From assembly GCA_026545765.1 (NCBI GenBank), contig CM048840.1, positions 32,120,765 through 32,184,764 on the forward strand: DNA of 64,000 nucleotides, written 5' to 3'. Of this stretch, positions 24,093-35,264 are shown one piece after another (position 1 is the first letter of the stretch; every line of letters begins with the position of its first letter). The position numbers were made by a program, and so were the translations under genes. This stretch comes from Plantago major (lineage: Eukaryota; Streptophyta; Magnoliopsida; Lamiales; Plantaginaceae). The notes beneath the pieces were generated by a model. That model searched no databases and had not been told where the DNA came from. It was given only the letters and a program-made list of their open reading frames with translations.

Positions 24093-25253
24093 AAAACAAA
24101 ACCTCCATTTATCAAAAATTCATAAAGCACCCCATTTCAATTTAAGCATGGAGCTTCCATGGTGGAAGCTTTGTTTGAGCTTCAAAGCTCTGAGCTTCCA
24201 TGTCAATAAAAAAATAGTAAGTGCCGGAGCTCCGGTGACTATGTCGGTGGTGGCGGCGGTGATAATGGGGGGGGGGGGGGGGTTGGTTGGGTGAAGTTTT
24301 GGAGAAGTAGAAATTTGGGGTTAAAATGTAAAGGGACTGTCTAAAAGGAGTGGTTTTTGTAATGTCTTGTAATTTGTATTTTAAAATTGTTGAAATCATT
24401 ACAATTGTTTACAAATTAATTAATAATTGTTAGAGAGAGAGAGAGGGGAAGGGTTTGGCTTCGGCAAATGTATTCGGTCTGGATGACATAGTTACTTGCA
24501 ACATGACATGCTTATAAATAATCCACTGGCTCGGCCCCATGGGCTTTGATCATTCACTTTGTAGAGCCTAATTAAAAGTATGTACAGTCATGCAATGACT
24601 CTGATTAACTAAGATTTGAATATTCTTGGAAGAATAAAAAAACAAAGAAAGAAAGAAGTTTCGTACAGTAAAAATGCATGGTTTTTGGAGGTTCACGAGC
24701 TGGCTATTCCTCGGCCCTGGTCCTGGCCGTGTAGTGTAGTCGTGCTATAGGCATAGACTAAGATAAGAAGAGTACAACAGAGATGTCAGTGTGCATGTGT
24801 GTATCTACCCTATTCTTCATGGGCATATGAATGAACCAATCCGTCCCGATTCCATATTCTCAATCTATTTTTTATGTAGTGTCACGTTCCATTACGGACT
24901 GGCACGGTTGCTTTTCAGATGATTTCATGTCCTTTCCCACACACTTGTCCTCACTCGTGCGCGCACCGTGAAACTTTTCAGTTGGTCACTCATACTAAAA
25001 TTGCTCCAAAACAAGCACGCTTAACTTTTGATTTCTTATGGATGGATTACCGAAAAGAAAGGTGCAGCTTGTTGGTATGAGTAGGGTTCTCAAATCCATT
25101 TAATCTTTATGAAACTCATCTTGAAATTTTGGGGCATTAAATTCACCCCTCTTGAATTGTCCGACGCTCCTATCACACCTTGTCTAGACCAACCGTGTAC
25201 CTCTTGTGGGTGTTGGGTTGGCTCGACTCTGTTACCCGTTGTAACCCCCTTAA
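24093..25253. other. Intergenic, no gene seen
   Basis: Contains an 18-base G run near 24267-24284 and inverted GAGCTTCCATG motifs at 24148-24202. The rest is AT-rich without a supported frame. Confidence 0.45.
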
Positions 25254-25482
25254 TGTAACACAAAACATCCTACATCGGCTAAAAACAAAAGGGGTGGAGG
25301 GTATATAAGACCACCACCCTCAACTAGTATGAAACCTTTTGGGTTGTTCAAAAGCAAATCCGTGCGGGCTCCGGTTAAAAGCGGACAATATCATATTGGT
25401 GTGATGTGTGTGGCCCAAGTCATGCGTGCCCGTGCCGACCTAAAGTGTTGAGTCTCGATTGATTAGTGGTAAGGTCGTTACA
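25254..25482 (+). repeat. TRIM 5' LTR
   Basis: TGTAACA...GTTACA. It contains GGGTATATAAGACC, a TATA-like promoter motif near 25299-25312. Confidence 0.8.
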
Positions 25483-25602
25483 AATGGTATTAGAGTGAAA
25501 CCGTTCCGAAACCCGCGAGGTGTGCGGATGGTTCGTCCAGGGATATGGATACTGCCCTCCTAGGCTCAATGAGGACGTCGATCAATTTAAGGGGGTAGAA
25601 TA

Positions 25603-25831
25603 TGTAAACCCAACATCCCACATTGGATGAGAACGAGAGGGAAGAATGGTATATAATTAGACCACCACTCTAACTAGTATGAGTCCTTTTGGCTGGTTCC
25701 AAAAGCAAATCCGAACGGTCTGGCTTAAAGCGTATACTATCATACTAGCGTGACGTATGTGACCCAAGTCATGTGTAACTGGACCGGTCCAAAAGGTCAG
25801 GTCTCGAGTCATTTGTGATCAGGTTGTTACA
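25603..25831 (+). repeat. TRIM 3' LTR
   Basis: Same length as the 5' LTR and alignable through shared blocks such as CTAGTATGA, AAAGCAAATCCG and CCCAAGTCATG. Confidence 0.8.
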
Positions 25832-26745
25832 TTTTATGTGTCTTGATCATAAATTCAGATACCTATAATCAAAAAGGCATCCCTAGTTATATATATATCT
25901 CTCATATTTTTTTCAATTATATGAATTATTTGTACAACTTAATATTAGCATTTCTTTTGTCCAGTTGAACCGGAATATAACATCATGACTTGTGTAGTAT
26001 ATCACCATAATGATTATTACTTCATATGCCATGCTAATCAATAAATGTATTTCTTTCATATACACCCCGGAAAAAGTAAATCTCATAAATCATAACCAAT
26101 CTTATTTTACTTTATTAAATATATCTCGTAATTTTTTCAATTCTTAACAATTTTTATATTCTATTTCAATTCCAACTAAACAAATTTATATCATTATTTA
26201 TTCACACACATATATATAAGCACTATTATTAAATTAATAGAGGGATATTATTATATCAGCATATATTATATAGAATGGGCCTAGCTGGGAAGCAATGTGC
26301 GTACATTTGTAGTCATTTTAGGATTATTTTTACCTCATAACATGTTGCACTACCTCCTGTAAATTCAATAGGTTATTCACTCAACATTTTATTTAATATC
26401 TAAAGACAAACTAGCGCTATGTGTAGCTAATCTTGAGATTTTCCAAGAGATGCGAAATGAGATTTGTAGTTGTAATAAATTCAAGGGGGGTTTCAAGGGT
26501 GAGATAGTAGTCGTACTACTTGTTAAAATGAGATAGTAGTCGTACAACCGTTGAGATCTAATCTCAACCATTGATTATGTGTACGACTACTCATATTATG
26601 TACGACAACTCAAGGAGTAGTCGTACTAGTTAATTGACAAATGTACCCATTTAATTACTAATTAAAAAATTAAATTGAATTGATATAAAAATAAAAGTAA
26701 TAATAACAAATAGTACTATTATTTAAGTTAAAGTGGGCTGGAAAA

Positions 26746-26852
26746 CCGGCCGTCCATCTGTGGACGGGCTACGATGAAGTTGTTAGTCTTTAATAAATAC
26801 CGACCGTCCATCTGTGGGTGGGCTCCGATGAAGTTGTTAGTCTTTAATAAAA
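26746..26852. repeat. Tandem duplication of about 52 bp
   Basis: The segment CCGTCCATCTGTGG...GTTGTTAGTCTTTAATAAA occurs twice in succession. Confidence 0.8.
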
Positions 26853-26866
26853 AAAAATAACGTGGT

Positions 26867-26940
26867 TAACATGATTTGAACCCATGATCTCATTGTAAAA
26901 ATCATTAGCATTTAACCACTAGAATAAGTAGAATTGTATG
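26867..26940 (-). repeat. tRNA-like / SINE-head fragment
   Basis: The minus strand shows AGTGGTTAAATGC (A-box-like) and GGGTTCAAATC (B-box-like), about 45 bases apart, the internal RNA polymerase III promoter pattern of a tRNA or a tRNA-derived SINE. It does not fold into a convincing tRNA acceptor stem. Confidence 0.3.
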
Positions 26941-26992
26941 CTTGTGATAAGATTTATATAACTTAAACTAAACGCTGTTTCATGTTCTCCTA

Positions 26993-27196
26993 TACTCCTT
27001 TGTTCACTAAAACTTTTCACAAATTTAGTTTTTTTATGTACCATATAACATCATCCATCATTAAAAAAAAAAAAAAAAAGAAGATACTATTCCACTAAAA
27101 GTATCCATTTTCTTGCTTTAGATTTGTGTTAAATTTGCACCTAAAAGTATGCTTCAACCTTAATATATATGTGGTTTTTTTGGGACAGAAGGTGTA
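26993..27196. mobile_element. Degraded Stowaway-like MITE
   Basis: The left TACTCCTTTGTTC and right GGGACAGAAGGTGTA are decayed forms of the same inverted ends seen in the MITE at 23462. The body has a 17-base A run and no frame. Confidence 0.5.
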
Positions 27197-27199
27197 GTT

Positions 27200-29135
27200 T
27201 ATATTGGTCATATAGTATGCTATTTTCATCTGTTCTATCATTTGTCAAGCATGCATACACATTCTCTTGTTATATATACTTCATAAATCAATGTTAATTT
27301 AACATTCCCTTGTATTTATTAAAATATTAAACATAAATATTTTTAAGAATAAGTGTTACAACTCAATAACATGTACACTTACAGTTTCAACTTGATCGAG
27401 TAATAAATGAAGTATAATTTTTTTATAACAAGTAAAACTAACGTAAATCAGTGCAACTTTCAAATGTAATTCAGATAATATTAAAGTAGGTGAATTCAGG
27501 TCAAATTTAATTAGGGCCATTATGCATCGAATCATTTCGCATCAAATTGAATTGGATTATTTTGGATCTGGCGATACCGCCAGATGTGGTGGTTACTTTC
27601 GGTCAATGGTTTTGGACCCAACTTGGTCCAAGCAATTGAACTAAAGTAGTGTTGTTTTATTTGTATATGAAAAATTATATAGTCAAAATTTGATATCTTC
27701 TATTAATAATTATATTGGTCAATTAACTAGTACAACTACTCTTGAGTTGTCGCACTCAATAAGAGTAGTCGTGCTCAAAATCGACGGTCGAGATTAAATC
27801 TTAAGGGATGAGCTCGAGTCAAATTGATTTGTGTGATTTTTTATCGGGTTCCGGGTCAATGTTCAGATGGTTGACCTTCATATTTTCGTGTCGAATTCGG
27901 ATTTTGGGTCTGGAAGATCAGGTTTGCTACTATAATGAAACTGAATGAATGTAGTGAATATAAATTTAAATTGAGCAGGAAACTAGATATTTTTTATTAT
28001 TAATAAAGTGCAACGTGCACGATATACGTGTTATTGCGGCATTTAAAATCGTTAATTAATGCCACAAGAAGTAGAAAAGTTTCAAATGTATAAAATAAAA
28101 ATGTAAACAAAGGAGGAAATGGAGAAGACAGATTGAAAATTTTATTATTTCCTAAATCACTTAATTTTCATTACAATTGATTAAAGATCTAAATGAGGAT
28201 TTAAATTTTGTGGATTTATTATCCTCAACTTCATGAATCATGATCATCGACTCGATTTTGAATGACTAAGTCGTTATTGCTTCCAAATTTTACTTTTTGT
28301 ATTTATTACATGTATTTTATTCATAACTAGATAGGGTATTTATATTTGTTTTTTTACCTCGTATAATAATTTGTAGTAGTAACTTTTAAGATGGAACTAA
28401 TTTTGAAAATTGACCATTCAAGCAAGGAGTCAGGAGCATTTACGTGTAAACTCGGAAATTAAATTCTTGAGGGAAAAAAAACTACATTTATAGGAAAATA
28501 TTTACAATATATGATATGCCATTTACAGTGAGTGTTATCCTTCAACAACTTGAAAAATAAAACTGCGAGAACCGGACATTCCACCTATAAAGTTGTAATT
28601 ATATTTTTAGTTGAGCGGATAATGATAACATTCATAAACTTGAGCGCTCGGATTTGTAGCCAATTTTATCAATTTTTTCCTCATCTATTTTATGTCTATT
28701 TCTCAATTTTTTTCCTATGTATCATATTTATATTCTAGTATTTGATAGCATCCCTTTACTTTTGTTTCATTTCTATATTCTTCAGAAATATATAATTTTC
28801 TCAAAATATCAAGTCGTTTTCGTATCAATATATGTGTTACGATTTAGTGTCAAAATGGATATTAGAGATTTTATGACCAATTTGATAGTTGATGATGAAC
28901 ATGCAAGGAAAAAATCTTGTACAAAAGTAAAACAAAAAAAAAAAAGTGCAAAAAAAATCCCTACATTTTGTTAGGTATAATCTAAAACAAAACAAAAAAG
29001 AACAAAACAAATCGATGATAAACAATAATTCTTGGATAAAAAAAAAACATAAGTATTTTGTTATGGATATTAATGGAGTTGTTTTTCTCTTTTTATTGGT
29101 TAGGATAAGGATATAATTTATAGTTAAAATGCAAT
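27200..29135. other. AT-rich DNA without recognised genes
   Basis: Apart from the inner inverted repeat at 27713-27803 no structure is clear. The low-complexity frames at 28532-28974 are not supported as genes. Confidence 0.45.
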
Positions 29136-29144
29136 TACTTGTAG

Positions 29145-29205
29145 CCTGATGGTAAATGTGTTAGTCTCAATCCATTAGGTGTAGAGTTTGAAACCTATCA
29201 ATTAC
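29145..29205 (+). repeat. SINE head (polymerase III A and B boxes)
   Basis: TAGCCTGATGG fits the A-box consensus. AGTTTGAAACC, about 40 bases later, fits the B box at most positions. The body and tail of the SINE are not clear. Confidence 0.4.
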
Positions 29206-29660
29206 ATATAATTATTGAATTTTTATAATTAAATGAGGGTGTTGTCGGACCTCCGGGGAGGCTCCCGGACGTCCGTCGATCGGTCGGTCGGCAGGTCGTC
29301 GGAGATATGGTGGCGGTCGCCGGAGCTCCACCAGTGACTTAAATTAATATATCTTTAATTTTTAATGAAAGGGTATAATGATAAATCAATATTTATTTCT
29401 AATTACAATTATAAAAGAACAACTAAAGTAATATCTGAAGGGTATATTTGACAAACACCTTAGTGTAAGACTACTATCTTATTTTAACTATGTATGACTA
29501 CTATCTCACCGTAGAAAACCCCATTTAAAAATAGTGAATTAGTTTGTTTGTATAGGCATGGGTAAAAATAGTCCAAGAGATGAGTTAAAGAAAGCGGGAG
29601 TTTCAATCTTGCAGTTTGATGCACCATTCAATAGTTGCTGCATTGAATGTCAAATATTTA

Positions 29661-30483
29661 CAGTTAAATCTCTATAAAATAATAATGTTGGGACCTAAAT
29701 ATTTTATAATTTAGTGAGATATTATTATATCGATAAATTAATAATTTATTAATTTAAAGAGGTTTTACGTATATGCATAATTGACCAATAAAATTTTCAA
29801 GCTTAATATACTAGTTACAATGTATATCAGTTAGAGATAAAAAATAAATTTAAAAAAACAAGTTCCAATTAACATTCTATGACTTCATATTCACATATTA
29901 TTTGGATTTGAAAGTTTGAATGAAATATGTTCAATGTCCTTATATACAAGTAAATGGACGTGAATCACTTGCTAGATTTTCCCAGTGAACACAAGAAATG
30001 TTTTGAAGTTCATTGTATAGAAGAAATGGTGGCGGATACCATTCAAAATTTGGTAGATGATGAAACTGAGGATTATTCGATGGCTTTGGAACCAATCACT
30101 CAAAAAGAAGCATTGCAAGCGACAAAAACTCTTCAAAACTTTTTGTTGCAGTACGAGAAGACAACATCACAACTCTCAAGTGCAATGAGGAGATTAGAGA
30201 TGAACTCAGTATGTATTTGAAGTTCAACAAAAAATAATTGATTATACATTCATTTTTTACTTAACATACTTAGAAATTTTTAAGTGGATAACACAGATAT
30301 ATATGAATTATTTTAGTAATTATTAATTTATAGTTTCGGTGGAACCAATATATATACACTGGGTTTTAAAAAAAAATATTATCTTATTATTTTATCGATT
30401 GAGGTCCAAATTTATACTGATCTCAAGTTGAAACCGAATAAATTATTAGTTTTATCGAGTATTAATTTACGAAGGTTTCACGG
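29661..30483 (+). mobile_element. pogo/Lemi-like DNA transposon, deletion derivative, 823 bp
   Basis: The left end CAGTTAAATCTCTATAAAAT and the complement of the right end are inverted and match the known Emigrant/Lemi terminus style. Both ends are flanked by TA. The internal 88-residue frame is a remnant of the element's own transposase, which supports the classification. Confidence 0.65.
29954..30220 (+). pseudogene. C-terminal remnant of a pogo/Tigger-type transposase
   Basis: The 88-residue open frame has the tail pattern of plant pogo-like (CENP-B/jerky-related) transposases: a D-D-E-T-E-D acidic patch, then E-P-I-T-Q-K-E-A-L, then N-F-L-L-Q-Y-E-K-T-T. The helix-turn-helix DNA-binding and DDD catalytic domains are absent, so this is what was left after an internal deletion. 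A full protein would be about 400-500 residues. It has an ATG but probably no function of its own. Confidence 0.6.
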
Positions 30484-32391
30484 TATATGGCATAGTATAG
30501 TATATATATACAGTAGGATGAGTCACACGTTTGGTAAAAGCCAAAAGCACGATTTACGGGGAAAACGTAACGTACTTAGAGCCAGCGTGACGCCATCGAT
30601 CGATCCTTGTATATATATTCGGTATTCTGAATTCTGCTGAATTCTGAATTCTGAGTCGTCTTTCTTCCGACTGTGACTGACACCATTACTTACGCCACTC
30701 CCTTGATCGGACGGACTCTTACTTACACATTTATATTTCTACTTGTTCACACACATATATTATATACATCCATTCTTCCCATTCTAGTACTCCTGGTTCA
30801 ACAAAAGATTGGTACCTTTTCTTATTTGGGGTACCACTGTAAACCTCTTAAGTCAAATTATGAAACTTTTTATCCCATCAATTAATTTTTTATTATTTTT
30901 ATTTTCTATTTTATCATCACTTTCTTCATTCTATTTCATACTTTATCAACCACTTACTACTTTATTCAAATTCAAAGTAGTATAATAATTTACAAAGTTT
31001 TACTACTAAGTTTATAATTCAATTTAAATCTCATCCGTTTATCTTACTTATTCAATTTGAATCTGGTACGTACATGTGTCATTGTTTAAGTAGAAGATGC
31101 AGAGTTAGAATTTCATTGGCGTAAGTTTCTCCATTTTATTTATTATTTTAAATGTTTTTAAGAATCAAAGATTCATTGGTTTATATAAATACAATTAACA
31201 CACTACAATTAACACACGTAATGTGTTACGTAAATGCTAGTCAACATAATACTCCACACAAATTAATATATTATTATTTTTTCTTGAAAGGAAAGTAACT
31301 CCCTAGAAAGTTATTACTGTACATATACATTCAATTGCACGATTTTGCTCTTTAGACCTTTCCCTTCATTTACCTACACTACACAACAAAAACACAACAA
31401 ATATCATCCTATTAACCAATGGCCAAACGTAGGGACACCACCCCCTTGCCCTTATTATTAAACTAACTGCACGCTTATAATTTAATTTAATTTAATGCAA
31501 CTCAACTCAACTCAACTCAACTACCTAACCAACGTCACAATTTTCTTTTTTCAATAATTTCATCTCTCATCTCATCACTGCCAACTGATACCTTTCGCAA
31601 CAATTTCTTGCTTGTATTAATTTTCTTCTTATTTTCCTCTATGTTGCATCTAAATCTTTGCACTCCAATATCTAAATATTTTCATTAAACTTTAGCATAA
31701 TTTTCAAGAAGGATCAGTAACCAAATGGGTTATATTAACATTGTAATTTGTTTGAGATCAAAATTCAAGAAGAAACAAAATCTCTACAACAGATTGTACA
31801 GATTTTGTTACATAATGAAGAACCCGGTTTACAGCTCAACAAAGAAAACCGGTAGGTCCAAGTTTGTTATAAGCGGTTCAATGCAGTTACAATTGTGTAT
31901 AAATATCTCTTTTCCCCAGTTTTCTTCTTCATCAATTCATTCTCTCTTTCATTGTATTTTCTAAACAATTCTCTCTGTAACTGTACAATTTGGTAATGAG
32001 ATTTATCAATTCGGTTACATCATCTTCTATATCATCTTAGTTCAATTCTATGAACTTTGTTATAATTGGATGATAAAAGTAAGATATATAGTAATTAAAG
32101 GGATCGATGGCGCCATTGATACAAAAAAAAGTGAAAGATGGATATAAAAAAAAAAGTGTGCGATTGACAATTAAACTTTAGTTGAAGTAATTTTATTCAA
32201 CAAATTATACATAAGATCCTTGTTTAACAAAACTAACCATGGAGTATATACTGAATCAATTAAAATAATTTAATATTTATTGTCTTAATAAAATTAAGTT
32301 GTTTAAGAATAGATCTTAAAAAGATAATTTATTGTCAATTATAATTAGAGAAAAATAATATGACAAATTTAAAAAAAATTAGTCTAACATA
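30484..32391. other. Intergenic, AT-rich
   Basis: Features seen: GAATTCTG repeated near 30627-30654, a partial Stowaway-like stretch from about 30787, a CAACT pentamer array at 31498-31523, and a TATA-like TGTATAAATATC at 31895-31906 followed by a CT-rich stretch that could belong to a solo LTR. No supported gene. Confidence 0.4.
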
Positions 32392-32400
32392 TAATAATTA

Positions 32401-32584
32401 GAGAAAAATTTTCTTTACACACAAACCTTTGGACCGAATTTGAAGTTACACACAAACCTTTTTTTTTTACCATTCGACACCTAAACATTGGTCAACGTGA
32501 CAAGTCATCACACACGTCTGGACGGCGTTAGCTTTGGCCGTCATTTGGCGTGCAATTCACGCGCCCGGTAAGGGCAAAAGGGTC
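32401..32584 (+). repeat. MULE left terminal inverted repeat
   Basis: Begins GAGAAAAATT and contains ACACACAAACCTTTGGACCG; it ends near AAGGGCAAAAGGGTC. Confidence 0.9.
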
Positions 32585-32735
32585 ATTTTGCAAATGGGAA
32601 CCTAATTCCCTCCTTTTTCTTGCCGATTTTCCCTCCAAAACACCTTCCCCCTTATTAATCAGCCCCAATTCTCTAACCCTAAAACATCCATTCAATATTT
32701 CCAACAAGTTCTGGCCGTGTTCTCTCAATTTGAAA

Positions 32736-33285
32736 ATGTCGAGTGTCGATCCGCAACCAACGATTTGTCGGTGTGGGTTAATTAGTGATCGAATCACATC
32801 TTGGACAGATGTTAATCCCGACAGAAGGTTTGAGAGGTGTCCGAATTTTGGTGTAAGTAGTGTTAATTTTCAGTAAAGTTTGTTAATTTTCAGTGGAGTT
32901 TGTTAATTTTTAGTTGAGTTTGTCAAATGCCGAATGATTTTTGTTTCGTAAAGCGCATTGCTTTATGTTGATATTCCCCTGTTTTTGTTGGTAGACTGTA
33001 AGAGGATGTAGACAATGGATCTGGATTGACCCAGTAATGTGCAGAAGATCTATCCAAATCATCCCAGGTTTGTTGAGAAGGATTAATGAGTATGAGGCAA
33101 GAGTTGGTGCTTTGGAGGAAGAAAATGCAAGGCTTAGAGCGGAAAACAATCATCTTCTTGGTATGCTAGCTAAAGAATTTGAGGTTGGTGGTGGTGTATC
33201 AGGGGAGGTGAAGAATGAGATCGATGAGCTAAGTGCAAGGATATTGAGGAGTTGCGTACCCGAGTTGGATTTAACTAGTACGTAG
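32736..33285 (+). CDS. GRF-type zinc-finger protein carried by the MULE
   Basis: Two exons, 32736-32852 and 32995-33285, with GT-AG intron in phase 0. The product is 135 residues. Residues 11-50 show the GRF zinc-finger layout: C-R-C-G near the start, then R-R-F-E-R-C-P, then G-C-R-Q-W-I-W-I-D-P. Residues about 64-90 form a short coiled coil (ALEEENARLRAENNHL), so it may dimerise. Small plant GRF proteins of this kind often occur with MULE transposases; the domain binds nucleic acid in other proteins. No stop or frameshift is visible, in contrast to the transposase in the same element. The promoter probably lies in the adjoining terminal repeat, about 150 bp upstream. Its role in transposition is not known to me. 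Confidence 0.75.
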
Positions 33286-34044
33286 ATGATGTAATGAGTT
33301 TGAAGTAGGCTAAATTAGGTTGTCTTTTTTATGTAATGGGTGATGTAAGTGTCTCTTAAGTGTTTACTGATGTTGTAATGAATTGCTTTTGTTGAAATGG
33401 TGTATCAAGTAAGCATGTTTTTCTTCAAGATTGTTGTGTTGGTTTACAATTATGCACACTGATATCTTTGCTAATTGTTAAAGTCGACACATTAACCTTA
33501 GCAAATTGTTTCACTCGACACATAAACCTTTACAAAGTGTTTAACTCGCTACACAAACCTTTCACATAATTTTGATTTTACACCAAAAGGTTTGAAGTAA
33601 AATCAAAACCCTGTATCCTGTAACCAAACAATGGCATAATCCTGTACATAACTTGTACATAAACCAGATAAACCTGAACATCAACAATAAACCTTTCCAT
33701 AATGGAACAAACAAAGTGGATGGCATCAACATATAATTTTCTCAATTGAACTTCAGTTTCCAAGTAGAATATTCCATTACAATTCCAGCAAAAGCAAAAC
33801 TAGAGTATTCAAAACATGATCCAAGCCATTCACATATGGCATGAACTAAATAAAAAGTAGAAAGTAAGTTATCCACCAAGTCACCAAAATACTATTAGAG
33901 TACATTGAGCCATTAACTAGTCCATGTAAATTCAACAGAAAACTCATTTCTGAGTTGCACCACCTCCAGTAACAAATGATTCCTGAGTTCCATAAACCAG
34001 TGCAAGTCTTCTACTCCTCTTGGTGTATCAAGCTGCCCTGTGTT
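33286..34044. other. MULE interior between the GRF gene and the tandem repeat
   Basis: No intact gene. The short phrase CACATAAACCTT-like recurs around 33485-33570 and recalls the terminal repeat. The minus-strand part near 33950-34030 could encode the end of the transposase, but without a clear splice. Confidence 0.3.
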
Positions 34045-34130
34045 GGTGTTCTTGCCTGAGTTCTTGCATGAGTTCTTGCCTGAGTTCTTGCTTGAGTTCT
34101 TGCTTGAGTTCTTGCCCTAAAGTATTAATG
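34045..34130. repeat. 13-bp tandem repeat (GAGTTCTTGCYT), about six copies
   Basis: Successive units GAGTTCTTGCCTG, GAGTTCTTGCATG and GAGTTCTTGCTTG. On the minus strand it would read as a Lys-Asn-Ser-rich repeat, possibly the transposase tail. Confidence 0.85.
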
Positions 34131-35264
34131 AGTAAAGTGTTAATTGTTATTCACTTATCATACTTGATGTGACAATGAAATGTGCAATATAGCAAACTTT
34201 TAGACCCTCGTTTTTTGCCCTAGATGCAATATTTGTGTTGTTTTATAGTCAATTACCTACTTTGCGTATTTTATGTAGGTCATGATCGAGGTTTTGAGGA
34301 TTTGCACGATTTCAAGCACCAAAACGGCATAATTGTGCCAAATTGGGAAAAGGAAGCAAATACGCCGGATCAGTCGTTGTATGGAGTTCGAGAAGTCAAA
34401 ACATGTCATGCGACCAACCGATGCGAAGATAATTGAAGGAGGAACAACTTTGTAGAAGACCAATTTTCGAGGAAACGAAGTTACAAAGCCCGAAATTGAA
34501 GAACGGAGAAAACAGATTCGAAGCTGCCACAATCGAAGATGGCGTACCACGAGGACATGATGAGTCACTGCGGCCAGTGACGCGATCACTATGTTGTTTT
34601 TCTCTGAGTTTCTCTGTTGGCTGTCGGTGAGGCCATATATAAATTTAATCTTGATTGTATTTGGAGATTACGAGTTCTACTGACGGAAGCAGAGATCTCT
34701 AAGTGCACATCAATACTCTACAAACAAGGAATACAAACATATGGAGTGAGATGTACCTGAGATTCCTTAAAGTATTGCAACAGATTAAGAGCATCCATTT
34801 GCTCTTTCCCAGAAACCTACAAGCACAAATTCAAGTATAAACACATTACAAAATTCAAGCTCAATGTAAAGACATGTATTCTGGTATCAAAACATTACCT
34901 TTGGAGCCTGCTCTGAAGTTTCTTCATGTTCAACAAACAACAGCCTCCTCCTTGGTTTACACTGCATGACAAACATACAAGAACAATGACATTGTGTGCT
35001 AAGAAATCACTCAATAATTATACTGTAAAAATACATACCCCAATGTTAGTGTCAACAGGCTCTTCAACCACAGTAGAAGTGTTGCCAGGTTGTTTCTTTC
35101 CAATTCTACACCTCTTATTCCCCTTTCCAGTTTCTTCATGTTCAACTCTTGCTTCATCATCTACTATCCTCATCAAACATTCTTCAAATATGTGTCATGT
35201 GTCTTTGTAGTAGGAACATTTTTGTTGTGGATTTCTTTTCTGATTCAATAAGAATCAAGTAAAG
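34131..35264. other. MULE interior, unassigned
   Basis: The stretch 34200-34640 differs in style from its surroundings and may be a foreign insertion of unknown type. 35030-35220 on the minus strand has basic, Glu-rich coding-like text that could be further transposase tail exons. Neither is secure. Confidence 0.3.

Larger units (their letters stand above)
25254..25831 (+). mobile_element. TRIM (terminal-repeat retrotransposon in miniature), complete
   Basis: Two 229-bp LTRs (25254-25482 and 25603-25831) begin TGTAA and end GTTACA. Between them are a primer-binding site (TGGTATTAGAG at 25485, close to the initiator tRNA-Met match), about 100 bp of non-coding DNA, and a purine tract (TTAAGGGGGTAGAA) just before the second LTR. 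It has no protein and would need enzymes from other retrotransposons. The LTRs have diverged clearly by eye, so insertion is not recent. Flanking 5-mers (cttaa and tttta) do not match. Confidence 0.85.
26487..29522. mobile_element. Interval bounded by 62-bp inverted repeats (unclassified DNA element)
   Basis: The left end (26487-26548) and the complement of the right end (29461-29522) align over about 62 bp. Both begin GGGGTTT and each contains two GAGATAGTAGTC-like units. A second, inner inverted pair of about 90 bp lies at 26552-26646 and 27713-27803. No transposase is visible between them, and flanking bases show no clear target duplication. It could be one large non-autonomous element or several related MITEs inserted near each other. 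Confidence 0.5.

Noticed and set aside
26867-26940. Functional tRNA gene
   Set aside because: A and B boxes are weak and no proper acceptor stem or anticodon loop can be drawn; kept only as a SINE-like fragment.
28532-28974. Short AT-rich frames
   Set aside because: Low complexity (Phe/Ile or Lys runs), no splice or promoter context.
31725-31964. 79-codon frame with a TATA-like motif at its end
   Set aside because: The TATA lies inside the frame, and the text looks like part of a solo LTR rather than a gene.
34045-34130. CRISPR-like array
   Set aside because: Units are contiguous 13-mers without spacers, and the genome is eukaryotic.
34224-34630. Short overlapping frames inside the MULE considered as a captured host gene
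   Set aside because: Neither frame is long, and no exon structure or family is visible.
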